Shown here one piece after another: positions 55,477-64,000 of a stretch of DNA of 64,000 nucleotides. The notes beneath the pieces were generated by a model that ran no database searches, was not told where the DNA came from, and saw nothing but the letters and a program-made list of their open reading frames with translations. Every line of letters starts with the position of its first letter. The stretch's first letter is position 1. This stretch comes from Nodularia spumigena CCY9414 (GTDB taxonomy: Bacteria > Cyanobacteriota > Cyanobacteriia > Cyanobacteriales > Nostocaceae), in NCBI RefSeq assembly GCF_000340565.2, contig NZ_CP007203.1, forward strand, positions 5,112,807-5,176,806, in the 5' to 3' direction. The translations under genes were made by a program, and so were the position numbers.

Positions 55477-57105
55477 ATGTCAACTGAAATTCAGACTGAA
55501 CTGCATCAAGCAGTGGAACAGCGTCGCAATTTTGCGATTATTTCTCACCCTGACGCGGGTAAAACTACCCTGACAGAAAAATTACTGTTGTACGGGGGTG
55601 CTATTCACGAAGCTGGGGCAGTTAAAGCCCGGAGGGCGCAACGTAAGGCGACTTCAGACTGGATGGCCATGGAACAGCAACGGGGCATTTCTATTACCTC
55701 GACGGTGTTACAATTCGCCTACCAAAATTGTCAAATCAATTTACTCGATACACCCGGACACCAAGATTTTAGTGAAGATACTTATCGCACTCTAGCAGCC
55801 GCAGATAATGCAGTGATGCTGATTGACGTGGCTAAAGGTTTGGAACCCCAAACGCGGAAGTTATTTGAAGTCTGTAAGTTAAAAGGTTTACCCATTTTTA
55901 CATTTGTAAATAAACTCGACCGTCCGGGTAGAGAAGCACTGGAACTGTTAGATGAAATTGAGCAGGAATTAGGTTTACAAACCTATGCAGTTAACTGGCC
56001 GATTGGGATGGGCGATCGCTTTAAAGGTGTATTTGACCGCCACGAGCAAAAAATTCACTTATTTGAACGTAGCGCCCACGGTAGCCGAGAAGCCCGCGAT
56101 ACGACTTTAGATTTAGGTGATGCCAAAATTGCGGAACTGCTAGAAGATGAGCTTTACCACCAATTAAAAGATGAGCTCGAACTTTTAGAAGGAGTTGGAC
56201 CAGAACTGGATTTGGACTTGGTACATCAAGGAAAAATGACTCCAGTGTTTTTTGGCAGCGCCATGACTAACTTTGGGGTAGAGTTATTCCTCAATTACTT
56301 CCTGAAGTATGCCCTGAAGCCTGGGGCGCATAATAGCAGCGTGGGTGAAATTCCCCCCACATATCCCGATTTTTCGGGGTTTGTCTTCAAACTGCAAGCC
56401 AATATGGACCCCAAACACCGCGACCGTGTGGCATTTATCCGGGTTTGCACAGGAAAGTTTGAAAAAGATATGACAGTGAATCATGCACGCACTGGCAAAG
56501 TCGTCCGCCTGTCTCGTCCGCAAAAACTTTTTGCCCAGGAACGTGAATCGATTGATACAGCTTATCCTGGCGATGTGATTGGTTTAAACAATCCGGGTGT
56601 GTTTGCGATTGGTGATACCATCTACACAGGGCAGAAGCTGGAATATGAAGGAATTCCCTATTTTTCGCCGGAACTGTTTGCATCTCTGAGAAATCCCAAC
56701 CCCTCGAAGTTTAAGCAATTTCAAAAAGGGATTTCAGAATTGCGCGAAGAGGGTGCAGTGCAAATTATGTATTCGGCTGATGAAGCCAAACGTGACCCGA
56801 TTATGGCTGCGGTGGGTCAACTGCAATTTGAAGTGGTGCAGTTTCGGTTGCAAAACGAGTATGGTGTAGAAACCATATTAGAGTTACTGCCCTACAGTGT
56901 CGCCCGTTGGGTGGAAGGTGGATGGGAAGCTTTGAATAAAGTGGGACGAATTTTTAACACCACGACTGTCAAAGATAATATGGGACGGCCAGTTTTGCTC
57001 TTCCGCAATGAATGGAATTGCCAACAGTTACAGGGAGACCATCCAGAGTTGAAATTAAGCGCGATCGCCCCGGTGTATTCTGGTCAACAACCAGTGGAGG
57101 AATAA
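55477..57105 (+). CDS. prfC: Peptide chain release factor 3
   Basis: The 542-residue translational GTPase recycles release factors after termination. GTP-binding motifs are G1 [21 protein letters not shown]2 [13 protein letters not shown]3 [14 protein letters not shown] and G4 [13 protein letters not shown]. The sequence [11 protein letters not shown] and the length fit RF3 rather than EF-G. It is preceded by a modest aaggaacaagg site. Confidence 0.95.
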   Translation: MSTEIQTELHQAVEQRRNFAIISHPDAGKTTLTEKLLLYGGAIHEAGAVKARRAQRKATSDWMAMEQQRGISITSTVLQFAYQNCQINLLDTPGHQDFSEDTYRTLAAADNAVMLIDVAKGLEPQTRKLFEVCKLKGLPIFTFVNKLDRPGREALELLDEIEQELGLQTYAVNWPIGMGDRFKGVFDRHEQKIHLFERSAHGSREARDTTLDLGDAKIAELLEDELYHQLKDELELLEGVGPELDLDLVHQGKMTPVFFGSAMTNFGVELFLNYFLKYALKPGAHNSSVGEIPPTYPDFSGFVFKLQANMDPKHRDRVAFIRVCTGKFEKDMTVNHARTGKVVRLSRPQKLFAQERESIDTAYPGDVIGLNNPGVFAIGDTIYTGQKLEYEGIPYFSPELFASLRNPNPSKFKQFQKGISELREEGAVQIMYSADEAKRDPIMAAVGQLQFEVVQFRLQNEYGVETILELLPYSVARWVEGGWEALNKVGRIFNTTTVKDNMGRPVLLFRNEWNCQQLQGDHPELKLSAIAPVYSGQQPVEE

Positions 57106-57217
57106 TTCACTTGATTTGATGGGACTAACCGGGTGCAATTGATGTCCACGGCATTAAAGATTGGCGCTTGTATACCACCGTGGATCAGTTAGTAGACATT
57201 GGAGTGCCAAAATTTCT

Positions 57218-59503
57218 ATGCATTCAGATGGCGAACTGTCTTTGGAGGCCGGTTTAGTTGCCCTCAAACAAGGAAATTATCAAACTGCGATCGCTAAACT
57301 TATACCTGTAGCTAGTCGTCAAGAAGATTCTACTGCTAACTTACAGGCACGAGTTGGTTTAGTCATGGCTTACGCACGCACTGGGCAAATTCGCAAGGCG
57401 ATCGCCCTGTGTCAACTTCTCACCCAAAGCCAAAATACACAAGTGAAAGAATGGGCTGAACTTGCTCTTACTCACTTGACAAAACGCAAAAAAAGTAGTA
57501 TTCATCCCAAAAATACCTCCACTGGATTTGTGGCTTTTGAAAATTCTCAAACCGCTACTGCATCAAAACACAAACCACAGGATACAGTTGCAGAAACTAC
57601 AAACGGGCAAAATTCATCTGGTGTGAAATCAGGTAACTGGCAAAATCCGGTTATACCGTCTGTTGGTTATCGAAACACCATGAAAGCAGAAGCACCTGTG
57701 AGCATAACAGGTAATTTGTTCGGTTCCACCAGCTATACACAAACTCCATCATCAAGTATTTATTGGCGACAAGCAAAACGCGCCAAGGTATGGCAGCCTT
57801 TGCGTAAGCCTAATTTAATTCCCTTGCGGTTGCTAGCCGTCGGCACATTCGTGGCTGTGTTTTGGGTACTGCGAGAAATACTCAATTGGACTACGGGATT
57901 TATTAACTTTGCTTTAGTCAAACTACCTTATCTACAGCCATTACAGTTTCTCTACCGCAACCCTAACTCATTTTTATTGATAGTTTTATTCATAATGATT
58001 GGACTATCACCCTGGTTGCTAGATTGGCTATTAGCAAATTTTTATGGACAGCGAGAATTGTCCAAAGATGTCTTACATAGTCACAGTCGCGAAACAACTA
58101 GGGTACTACAACGTTACTGCCAACAGCGTCGCTGGCAATCTCCTAAACTGCGAATTCTGCCCATAGCAGCACCAATGGCGCTGACTTATGGGAATATGGC
58201 TCGCAACGCCCGAATTGTGGTCAGTCAGGGACTATTAGAGCAACTGGCAGATGATGAAATTGCTACTATCTATGCAACACAGTTAGGACATATTGCTCAC
58301 TGGGATTTTGTGGTGATGTCTCTGGTGTTGCTGCTTTCATTACCAATTCATCAGCTATATCAGCAAATATCAACTTGGGGAAACAAGAAATCAGAGGGGA
58401 TTTGGTATAAGCCAATAACCATTTTGGCTAGTGTGATTTATGGATTTTGGTGTTTGTTGACTGGTATTAGTTTATGGTTGTCGCGGTTGCGGCTGTATTA
58501 TAGCGATCGCCTCGCCTCGGAAATTACTGGTAATCCCAATGCTTTGACTCGCGCCTTACTCAAAATTGCCATTGGTATTTCTGTTGATATCCAAAAATCA
58601 GATCAAACTAGTTGGCATTTGTCAAGTTTAAATTTATTCCTACCAGTCGGTTATCAACAGAGTCTTTCTTTGGGTAGTATTGCAGGTCAACTGCCCTTTG
58701 AATCTATACTGATGTGGGATGCTGTTAATCCATATCGCTACTGGTTTGCAATTAATAATAGCCATCCCTTATTAGGCGATCGTATTCAACGTCTAAGTCA
58801 AATTGCCCGCCATTGGCATATAGACCCGGAAGTACATTTAACTAGCCTGGGACCCAAGGAAGCCGAAGCCCAACAAACTTTGCAGGTAAAGCGTAAGTCC
58901 TTCTTATTACAAATTGCTCCCTTTTTGGGCATTCCCCTCGGCTTGGTGTTTGCGGGTCTGATCTGGTTAACTTGGCAAACTGCTTTCACTTTCAGGTTGT
59001 TAAATTTAAAGTGGATATACGAAGATTGGACTTTTGTTACAGGTTGCCTACTGATTGGCTTTAGCATCGGTATGGTATTCCGGATGAATTTGTTTTTTCC
59101 AGACATCAAAACCAATAGTGTCCATAATCATCAAAGCCTGCCTTACCTATTAGCTAATCCATCTACTATTCCTATTGATAGCATTAGTGTCCGGCTTGTC
59201 GGTAAGCTATTGGGTCGGCGAGGTGCTGGCAATTGCTTAGGACAAGACTTAATCTTACAGTCTAGTACAGGGCTAGTGAAATTACACCACATTCCCTTGG
59301 GACAGTCAGTGAATCCCCAAGATTTAATTGGTCGGCAAATTATAGTCACAGGCTGGTTCCGCCGGGGAGCAACACCCTGGATTGATATTCACACAGTCCA
59401 AACTCAAAGTGGTAAAACCATTCAGAGCCAACATCCCATTTGGTCTACTTTTGTAGCAGTTGCCGCACAAGCTTGGGGCGCATACATCTTTCTTACAGGC
59501 TAG
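57218..59503 (+). CDS. M48-peptidase-like membrane protein with degenerate active site
   Basis: Start placed at the ATG 57218; the frame extends to a TTG at 57161 with less typical sequence. The 761-residue protein begins with a TPR-like segment (EAGLVALKQGNYQTAIAKLI; VMAYARTGQIRKAIALC), a Ser/Thr/Gln-rich linker, transmembrane segments (LLAVGTFVAVFWVL; LLIVLFIMIGLSPWLL), an M48-like domain and a C-terminal hydrophobic region. In M48 enzymes the zinc site is HExxH plus a later Glu; here the first reads T354-Q-L-G-H358 (YATQLGHIAHWD), and the later site reads LYYSDRLA where Glu is expected (Leu426). Two of three metal ligands and the catalytic Glu are gone. It is probably a pseudoprotease or scaffold. 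Confidence 0.8.
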   Translation: MHSDGELSLEAGLVALKQGNYQTAIAKLIPVASRQEDSTANLQARVGLVMAYARTGQIRKAIALCQLLTQSQNTQVKEWAELALTHLTKRKKSSIHPKNTSTGFVAFENSQTATASKHKPQDTVAETTNGQNSSGVKSGNWQNPVIPSVGYRNTMKAEAPVSITGNLFGSTSYTQTPSSSIYWRQAKRAKVWQPLRKPNLIPLRLLAVGTFVAVFWVLREILNWTTGFINFALVKLPYLQPLQFLYRNPNSFLLIVLFIMIGLSPWLLDWLLANFYGQRELSKDVLHSHSRETTRVLQRYCQQRRWQSPKLRILPIAAPMALTYGNMARNARIVVSQGLLEQLADDEIATIYATQLGHIAHWDFVVMSLVLLLSLPIHQLYQQISTWGNKKSEGIWYKPITILASVIYGFWCLLTGISLWLSRLRLYYSDRLASEITGNPNALTRALLKIAIGISVDIQKSDQTSWHLSSLNLFLPVGYQQSLSLGSIAGQLPFESILMWDAVNPYRYWFAINNSHPLLGDRIQRLSQIARHWHIDPEVHLTSLGPKEAEAQQTLQVKRKSFLLQIAPFLGIPLGLVFAGLIWLTWQTAFTFRLLNLKWIYEDWTFVTGCLLIGFSIGMVFRMNLFFPDIKTNSVHNHQSLPYLLANPSTIPIDSISVRLVGKLLGRRGAGNCLGQDLILQSSTGLVKLHHIPLGQSVNPQDLIGRQIIVTGWFRRGATPWIDIHTVQTQSGKTIQSQHPIWSTFVAVAAQAWGAYIFLTG

Positions 59504-59528
59504 CACCGCTAGGCGTTCGTCAAAAGGA

Positions 59529-59569
59529 GCCAGTGCGTTGGGCGGCTATGCCGACTTGAAGCAACTGGC
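59529..59569. repeat. REP-like foldback unit
   Basis: gccagtgcgttg at 59529-59540 and caactggc at 59562-59569 form an imperfect hairpin just after the M48-like gene. It resembles an iterated 'gccagtgcg...gcaactggc' unit common in Nostocales spacers (my recollection). Confidence 0.5.
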
Positions 59570-59599
59570 GTTCAAAAGTTATCCTGCTATATAAAACCT

Positions 59600-59797
59600 A
59601 GACAAAACTAGACTTTACTTTCTACTTCAACGGGAGCATGGGAGCAGTTATCCCTCAGTAGACTTTCACGCCTTAGCCAGACGCGATTGTGTTCCAATTA
59701 AGTTTCTGAAAAAGACTACCACCATCATTACTTTTAGGGCGGTGAGTGTCAACCTCCCTATACAGCAGAAAATCTACCAGCCAATGGCTGGTTTTTG
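59600..59797 (+). ncRNA. Candidate structured RNA, 6S-RNA-like
   Basis: No protein frame fits here. A near-continuous stem joins 59661-59675 (gactttcacgcctta) with 59735-59750 (tagggcggtgagtgtc), about 14 pairs with one mismatch and one bulge. Outside it gggag (59632-59636) pairs with ctccc (59754-59758), leaving an internal loop; the apical part holds about 60 bases. The stretch ends in an intrinsic terminator (59776-59800). Length near 190 bases, a rod-like fold with a central bubble, and a terminator match 6S RNA, but other small RNAs would also. A tgctatataaaa sequence at 59585 may be a -10 region. Confidence 0.5.
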
Positions 59798-59800
59798 TTT
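59776..59800 (+). terminator. Intrinsic terminator after the candidate RNA
   Basis: accagcc-aat-ggctggt forms a 7-bp stem with a 3-base loop followed by ttttgttt. It points on the plus strand and is separated from the next gene (60202) by 400 bp, so it should end a transcript that begins upstream. Confidence 0.75.
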
Positions 59801-60201
59801 CTAATAATCTTTCTTGATAAAAAAATGTATTTTATGCTACGATATATTAATGCTATGGTGAAAAATGTATGCTCTGAACTAGCTACGTAGATAATACCGT
59901 GGTAATCTAAGGAATGGTATTTAATTCTGCGGGCAAGGTCATCAAAGAAGATATTTACTTTAACAAGCCAAGGCTTATAAATTTACGATTCTTAGAATTA
60001 AGGTGGTATTAGCCGAGCGTTGTATGCGCTTTTGTATTAAACAAGCTTCATCCCAACGAAAAACTGTATTGTATAGGTTGACAGTTTGGAGTAAAAAATT
60101 TGGTTGACGGCAGTCTTGGTCAATAGCATCTATTTAACAGCCAAAGCCAAGTGATTGTTTTCTTGCCTTGCCATGTTCGTTCAACTCTGGAGGTATAGTT
60201 C
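59801..60201. promoter_or_regulatory. Leader region of the RRM-protein gene
   Basis: About 400 bp of AT-rich sequence without a gene. A good ribosome-binding site (ggaggt, 60189-60194) lies just before ATG 60202. Genes of this family in cyanobacteria often have long, cold-regulated leaders (family knowledge); no specific element was identified. Confidence 0.45.
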
Positions 60202-60699
60202 ATGTCCGTTCGCCTATATATAGGCAATTTGCCAAAAGAAGAAATAGATCGTCAGGATCTACAAGCAGTTTTTGCCGAAGAAGGCGATGCTGTGACTACA
60301 AAACTCATTAAAGACCGCAAAACTGGTAAATGCCGTGGTTTCGGTTTTCTGACAGTGAACAATGACGAACAAGCTGATCAAATTATTGAAAAGTATAATG
60401 GTCAATTGTTCAAAGAGACTCCCATAAAGCTAGAAAAAGCATTACCTCGCACAAAAGGTGAAGAGGGTGAAGAGCAAGCTCCTAAACCAGTGAGTAGTGC
60501 TACCAGTCATCCGGCTCCTACTATCCAAAAAGAAGGTAGCCGTCGGGAGAAAGGCGCTAAGAAGTCGCGGCGTGGCGGCGGCGGTGGTGTTCGTGAAAGC
60601 AGCCCAAGTGCTGACTCGGATACTATTCGTCCAGATCCGCGTTGGGCTTCTGAATTAGAAAAGCTCAAGGAAATGCTAGCAGCGCAAACTACGAATTGA
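60202..60699 (+). CDS. RNA-binding protein, RRM type
   Basis: The 165-residue protein has one RRM with RNP2 LYIGNLP and RNP1 KCRGFGFLTV in the expected order, binding single-stranded RNA. The C-terminal half is low-complexity: a Lys/Arg-rich patch (SRREKGAKKSRRGGGGG) and a final helix-like segment (WASELEKLKEMLAAQ). This is longer than the usual short cyanobacterial Rbp proteins of about 100 residues, which end in a Gly-rich tail, so it may be a separate branch. A hairpin at 60704-60759 may end the transcript. Confidence 0.92.
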   Translation: MSVRLYIGNLPKEEIDRQDLQAVFAEEGDAVTTKLIKDRKTGKCRGFGFLTVNNDEQADQIIEKYNGQLFKETPIKLEKALPRTKGEEGEEQAPKPVSSATSHPAPTIQKEGSRREKGAKKSRRGGGGGVRESSPSADSDTIRPDPRWASELEKLKEMLAAQTTN

Positions 60700-60703
60700 G
60701 TCT

Positions 60704-60759
60704 ATGGGGATAGGAATTAAAACTTCAAAATTGCGGTTTTGAGGTTTTGATTCCCCATG
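60704..60759 (+). terminator. Hairpin after the RRM gene
   Basis: atgggga (60704-60710) pairs with tccccat (60752-60758), and aattaaaac pairs with gttttgatt nearby; the following sequence is only weakly T-rich. It begins 5 bases after the stop codon, suggesting a terminator of moderate strength. Confidence 0.5.
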
Positions 60760-61144
60760 ATTCTCTGTTTGTCTAGTTATCAATCAAATGAGGATTCAGC
60801 CATTCTTAGCTATGCTAGCCGCAGGCATCGCACTTTCACTAAAAAAATATTATGTTCAGATGGTAATTCCCACCTCAGAGCCAGTTTTGGGGGGGTGGGT
60901 TGCTTTTATGACAGTTAAATCGAAGTTTATCTATCAAAAGCATTAGATATCAGTATAGTCATTTATGTATAAAGAAAATCCAGAGAATTACTGTGTAAAT
61001 AACTATAGACCGGGTAGCCAACAGATTAAAATATTTGACATAATTAAATTAAAATAAAGATTACTCAAAGTTCCTAAATAGTTTAGTTAAGTTTGCGCGG
61101 CGAAACTTTGACAATACATTCCTAGAATTAGCAACACACAAACT
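60760..61144. other. Spacer with a dispersed palindrome
   Basis: AT-rich spacer containing atgctagccgcaggcatcgc (60812-60831), a near-identical copy (19 of 20) of a segment inside the NFACT gene at 63749-63768, and a G-rich tract (gggggggtggg near 60889). The promoter of the glycosyltransferase must lie close to 61100, but none is obvious. Confidence 0.55.
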
Positions 61145-62410
61145 ATGAACGCTACTACCGACAAACGTATTGCCTTAATTTCTGTTCATGGAGATCCGGC
61201 GATTGAAATTGGTAAGGAAGAAGCTGGTGGACAAAATGTTTATGTGCGTAATGTGGGTGAAGCACTAGCACAGCTAGGATGGCAAGTTGATACGTTTACC
61301 CGCAAAGTGAGTATAGAGCAAGAGACAATTGTTCAACTTAGCCAAAATTGTCGCACGATTCGTCTAGCAGCAGGCCCTGTAGAGTTTGTGCCACGAGATG
61401 AGCTTTTGGAATATATGCCGGAATTTTTGGCTAATTTCCTCCAATTCCAAAAAGAGAATCAGATAACGTATCAGTTAGTTCACACAAACTACTGGCATTC
61501 TAGCTGGATAGGGATGCAACTGAAGAAAATCCAAGGTACGCAGCAGATTCATACCTACCATTCTTTAGGAGCAGTTAAGTACAATACAATAGAAACGATT
61601 CCTCTGATTGCGAGTCAGCGATTAGCAGTGGAAAAAGAGGTATTGGAGACAGCAGAATGCATTGTAGCCACAAGTCCCCAAGAACAGAAACATATGCGAT
61701 CGCTCGTTTCCACTCAAGGTAATATAGAGATTATTCCCTGCGGTACAGATATTCGCCGGTTTGGTTCGGTTGAGCGCCCAGCAGCTAGGTTAGAATTAGG
61801 AATTGCTCCAGAAACTAAAGTGGTGTTATATGTAGGACGTTTTGATCGACGCAAAGGGATAGAAACCCTAGTGCGCGCAGTCAACGAATCTCAGTTACGT
61901 GGCGATAACAACCTGAAGTTAATTATCGGTGGTGGTAGCACTCCAGGTAATAGTGATGGTATTGAGCGCGATCGCATCGAGAATATAATCAACGAATTAG
62001 GGATGAGTGAATTTACCATCCTCCCCGGTCGCCTCAGTCAGGAAATACTGCCTACTTACTACGCTGCGGCTGATGTTTGCGTCGTTCCCAGTCACTATGA
62101 ACCCTTTGGACTCGTGGCCATTGAAGCCATGGCCAGTGGTACACCTGTAGTAGCCAGTGATGTGGGTGGACTTCAGTTTACTGTAGTTCCCGAAGTCACA
62201 GGTTTATTGGCTCCACCACAAGATGTAGCCGCCTTTGCAGCTGCTATTGACCGCATTTTATTAAATCCACAATGGGGAAAAGAATTAGGTAAGGCTGGCA
62301 GAAAACGCGTAGAAAGTAAGTTTAGTTGGGATGGTGTAGCCACTCAGCTAGGTGAACTTTATACCGAAATTTTGCAGCAAACGGTGAAAGAACCAGCATT
62401 GGTTCAGTAA
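61145..62410 (+). CDS. GT4 glycosyltransferase, sucrose-phosphate-synthase-like
   Basis: The 421-residue protein is a complete GT-B enzyme. The N-terminal domain starts IALISVHGDPAIEIGKEEAG, followed by GQNVYVRNVGEALAQLGWQV, as in the sucrose-phosphate synthase / MshA-like branch of GT4. The donor domain holds VLYVGRFDRRKGIETLV, IIGGGSTPGN, and the E-x7-E motif (HYEPFGLVAIEAM). It likely uses a nucleotide sugar, perhaps in sucrose or a related osmolyte or surface glycan pathway; the true acceptor is unclear. It lacks the phosphatase-like domain of long sucrose-phosphate synthases. Contrast with the shortened glycosyltransferase at 36624, which lacks the VGR segment. Confidence 0.85.
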   Translation: MNATTDKRIALISVHGDPAIEIGKEEAGGQNVYVRNVGEALAQLGWQVDTFTRKVSIEQETIVQLSQNCRTIRLAAGPVEFVPRDELLEYMPEFLANFLQFQKENQITYQLVHTNYWHSSWIGMQLKKIQGTQQIHTYHSLGAVKYNTIETIPLIASQRLAVEKEVLETAECIVATSPQEQKHMRSLVSTQGNIEIIPCGTDIRRFGSVERPAARLELGIAPETKVVLYVGRFDRRKGIETLVRAVNESQLRGDNNLKLIIGGGSTPGNSDGIERDRIENIINELGMSEFTILPGRLSQEILPTYYAAADVCVVPSHYEPFGLVAIEAMASGTPVVASDVGGLQFTVVPEVTGLLAPPQDVAAFAAAIDRILLNPQWGKELGKAGRKRVESKFSWDGVATQLGELYTEILQQTVKEPALVQ

Positions 62411-62512
62411 TTTTAGATTTTGGATTTTGGATTTTGGATTGATTCCACAGATAAATCAGAGGGCTTGTACTATTAAAGAACTATTGGTCAGTAATACGTA
62501 ACATTAACTCTT
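62411..62512. repeat. Short tandem repeat between glycosyltransferase and NFACT genes
   Basis: A ggatttt heptamer array (about 62417-62440) opens this spacer. It is typical of STRRs. The NFACT start follows at 62513. Confidence 0.7.
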
Positions 62513-64000
62513 GTGCAACCAGTTGACTATACTACTCTCACAGCTTCTTGTAGCGAACTACGCGCACACTGGCTGCCATCTCGATTAGAACAAGTTTATC
62601 AGCGCGATCGCTATACTATTGCTGTGGCATTACGCACGCTAAAACAAAGGGATTGGCTAGAGATTTCTTGGCATCCCCAAGGGGCGCGTATTTGTATTGG
62701 CGAACCACCACCAAGATTACCAGATACCTTTACCTTTAGCCAACAATTAGTACATCAATTGGGTGGTTTGGCCTTGGTGGACATTCAAGCGATCGCGCCT
62801 TGGGAGCGTGTTGTTGATTTGCAATTTGCCCGCCGTCCCGGAGAAGAAGCATTATACCATATATATGTGGAAGTGATGGGCAAATACAGCAACGCCATCC
62901 TCACCGATGCCAGCAAGATGATTATCACAGCTGCCCATCAAGTTGGTCAGCATCAGTCTAGCGTCCGTCCCATCCAAACCGGACAGTCTTATGAAACCCC
63001 ACCAAAATTAACTGGTCCGGTTCCCAGTTTGAGTGAAACCCCAGAACGCTGGCAAGAAAGGGTAAGCTTAGTCCCAGGAGCAATCAAGCGTCAGTTATTA
63101 AAAAGTTATAGCGGCTTGAGTTCTGCACTGGTGGAATCTATGGTAATTGCAGCCGATTTAGCCCCAGATACTACCACAGATCAGCTTAAACCTGAAGACT
63201 GGCAAAGACTATTTGCGCGATGGCAAGAATGGCTACAAGCTTTGGATTTAAGTAAATTTCAACCAGCTTGGACAGCAAATGGTTATACCGTCATGGGTTG
63301 GGGCGCAGTTGCACCAGAAAAAAACATCCAAACCTTACTGAATAGGTACTACACTGACCAATCAAATCAGCAAGTATTTGCTCATTTACGGCATCAATTA
63401 AACCAGAAATTACATAATATTTTAGTAAAATTACGTAATAAAGGGCAAACTTTTTCAGAACGCTTGCAGCAATCAGATCAAGCGGATGAATATCGAGCCA
63501 AAGCTGATTTGTTGATGTCTAACCTGCAAAAATGGCAACCAGGGATGAAAGAAATTATCTTACCTGATTTTGAGACAGATCAGCCTATTGCGATCGCTCT
63601 ACAACCAGATAAAAACGCCGTCCAAAATGCTCAACGCCTTTATAAACAGCATCAAAAACTTAAACGCGCTCGTGCTGCTGTGGAACCGTTGCTTTTTGAT
63701 GTACAATCAGAGATTAGCTATTTAGAACAAGTAGAAGCTGCGATAGCCATGCTAGCCGAAGGCATCGCTCAGATAGAAAACTACCAAGCAGCAGCAGATT
63801 TACAGGCTTTAGAAGAAATCCGCGACGAGTTAATTGGACAAAAATATTTAGAAGATCCAGGATATCGCAGCCGCAGCGCCAGCGAAACAGCCGCTACAAA
63901 CTTTCATCGTTACCGTACCCCCAACAATTTTGAAGTCTTAATTGGTAGGAACAATCGCCAAAATGATCAATTAAGCTTTCGGGTAGCTGGAGATTATGAT
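62513..64000 (+). CDS. NFACT family protein (RqcH/Rqc2-like), 3' end cut by window
   Basis: From GTG 62513 the frame stays open to the last base (496 codons shown). It reads MQPVDYTTLTASCSELRAHW with NFACT-N blocks (RYTIAVALRTLKQRDWLEIS, RICIGEPPPRLPDTFTFSQQ, VMGKYSNAILTD), a long coiled-coil (LYKQHQKLKRARAAVEPLLF) and the beginning of the NFACT-R domain (YRTPNNFEVLIGRNNRQNDQ). Relatives join stalled 50S ribosomes and add Ala tails (RqcH) or were named fibronectin-binding. A short segment (MLAEGIA, 63749-63768) is encoded by a dispersed palindrome, likely an in-frame insertion. No good ribosome-binding site precedes the GTG. Confidence 0.9.
   Translation, partial: MQPVDYTTLTASCSELRAHWLPSRLEQVYQRDRYTIAVALRTLKQRDWLEISWHPQGARICIGEPPPRLPDTFTFSQQLVHQLGGLALVDIQAIAPWERVVDLQFARRPGEEALYHIYVEVMGKYSNAILTDASKMIITAAHQVGQHQSSVRPIQTGQSYETPPKLTGPVPSLSETPERWQERVSLVPGAIKRQLLKSYSGLSSALVESMVIAADLAPDTTTDQLKPEDWQRLFARWQEWLQALDLSKFQPAWTANGYTVMGWGAVAPEKNIQTLLNRYYTDQSNQQVFAHLRHQLNQKLHNILVKLRNKGQTFSERLQQSDQADEYRAKADLLMSNLQKWQPGMKEIILPDFETDQPIAIALQPDKNAVQNAQRLYKQHQKLKRARAAVEPLLFDVQSEISYLEQVEAAIAMLAEGIAQIENYQAAADLQALEEIRDELIGQKYLEDPGYRSRSASETAATNFHRYRTPNNFEVLIGRNNRQNDQLSFRVAGDYD
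63740..63768. repeat. Dispersed palindrome inside the NFACT gene
   Basis: gcgatagcc ... ggcatcgc forms imperfect arms around atgctagccgaa. The core atgctagccgaaggcatcgc differs by one base from the spacer copy at 60812-60831. It is read in frame as AIAMLAEGIA within a helical region. Confidence 0.75.

Noticed and set aside
59504-60201. tRNA gene in the spacer
   Set aside because: The stems found do not form a cloverleaf and no T-loop (GTTCRANNC) was seen; a longer structured RNA fits better.

Overview
The window comes from a filamentous, most likely heterocyst-forming cyanobacterium of the Nostocales (Nostoc/Anabaena/Nodularia group). The evidence is: psbI of photosystem II; the oxidative pentose phosphate operon order fbp-tal-zwf-opcA; many HIP1 palindromes (GCGATCGC); heptanucleotide tandem repeats (STRRs); a cyanobacteriochrome-type kinase; an adenosylcobalamin-dependent ribonucleotide reductase interrupted by an intein; and an aeruginosin-type peptide cluster. 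No tRNA, rRNA, CRISPR array or intact insertion sequence was recognised.

Layout. 1-2.1 kb: 3' part of a PAS histidine kinase that lacks its phosphoacceptor His, then a repeat-rich spacer. 2.1-10.2 kb: UPF0182 membrane protein, P-type cation ATPase, a divergent cyclic-nucleotide-binding protein, and cobyrinate a,c-diamide synthase with an in-frame STRR. 10.3-16.0 kb (minus strand): opcA, zwf, tal and fbp, closed by an intrinsic terminator. 17.2-20.9 kb: a small conserved-looking protein and nrdJ with a 365-residue intein at the active-site Cys.

21.2-38.4 kb (plus strand): the accessory centre. Broken pieces of an MFS exporter and of an unknown gene are followed by three NRPS genes (C-A-T-reductase, C-A-T-epimerase, C-A-T), three genes like those that make the Choi precursor (AerD/BacA, AerE/BacB, an SDR), a glycosyltransferase with an apparent internal deletion, and a second SDR. 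By domain logic the line runs C-A-T-E (D-aromatic residue), then C-A-T (Choi), then C-A-T-R (last residue, released as aldehyde or alcohol). This is a Nodularia/Nostoc-style aeruginosin with a reduced C-terminus. Gene order differs from assembly order.

38.9-42.0 kb: a two-gene sensory module, a DXCF-type cyanobacteriochrome kinase (apparently lacking a standard start codon) and a REC-PAS-kinase. 42.0-45.7 kb (minus): a DUF3769/OstA-like outer-membrane protein, psbI and a hexapeptide acyltransferase. 45.7-47.8 kb: a long AT-rich spacer with a MITE and one possible 42-codon gene. 47.8-51.2 kb: alpha-glucan phosphorylase and a DUF429 protein. 51.4-53.1 kb: a restriction-modification remnant (HTH regulator, short possible endonuclease fragment, C5-cytosine methyltransferase). 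53.3-59.5 kb: trpS, metF-like, prfC and an M48-like protein with a degenerate active site. 59.5-64.0 kb: a candidate structured RNA (6S-like), an RRM protein, a GT4 glycosyltransferase and the 5' part of an NFACT/RqcH gene.

A recurring theme is mobile short repeats. They fill the spacers and also appear in frame inside at least four genes (cobB, tal, DUF429, NFACT). All family assignments are from reading motifs by eye; no database search was run.
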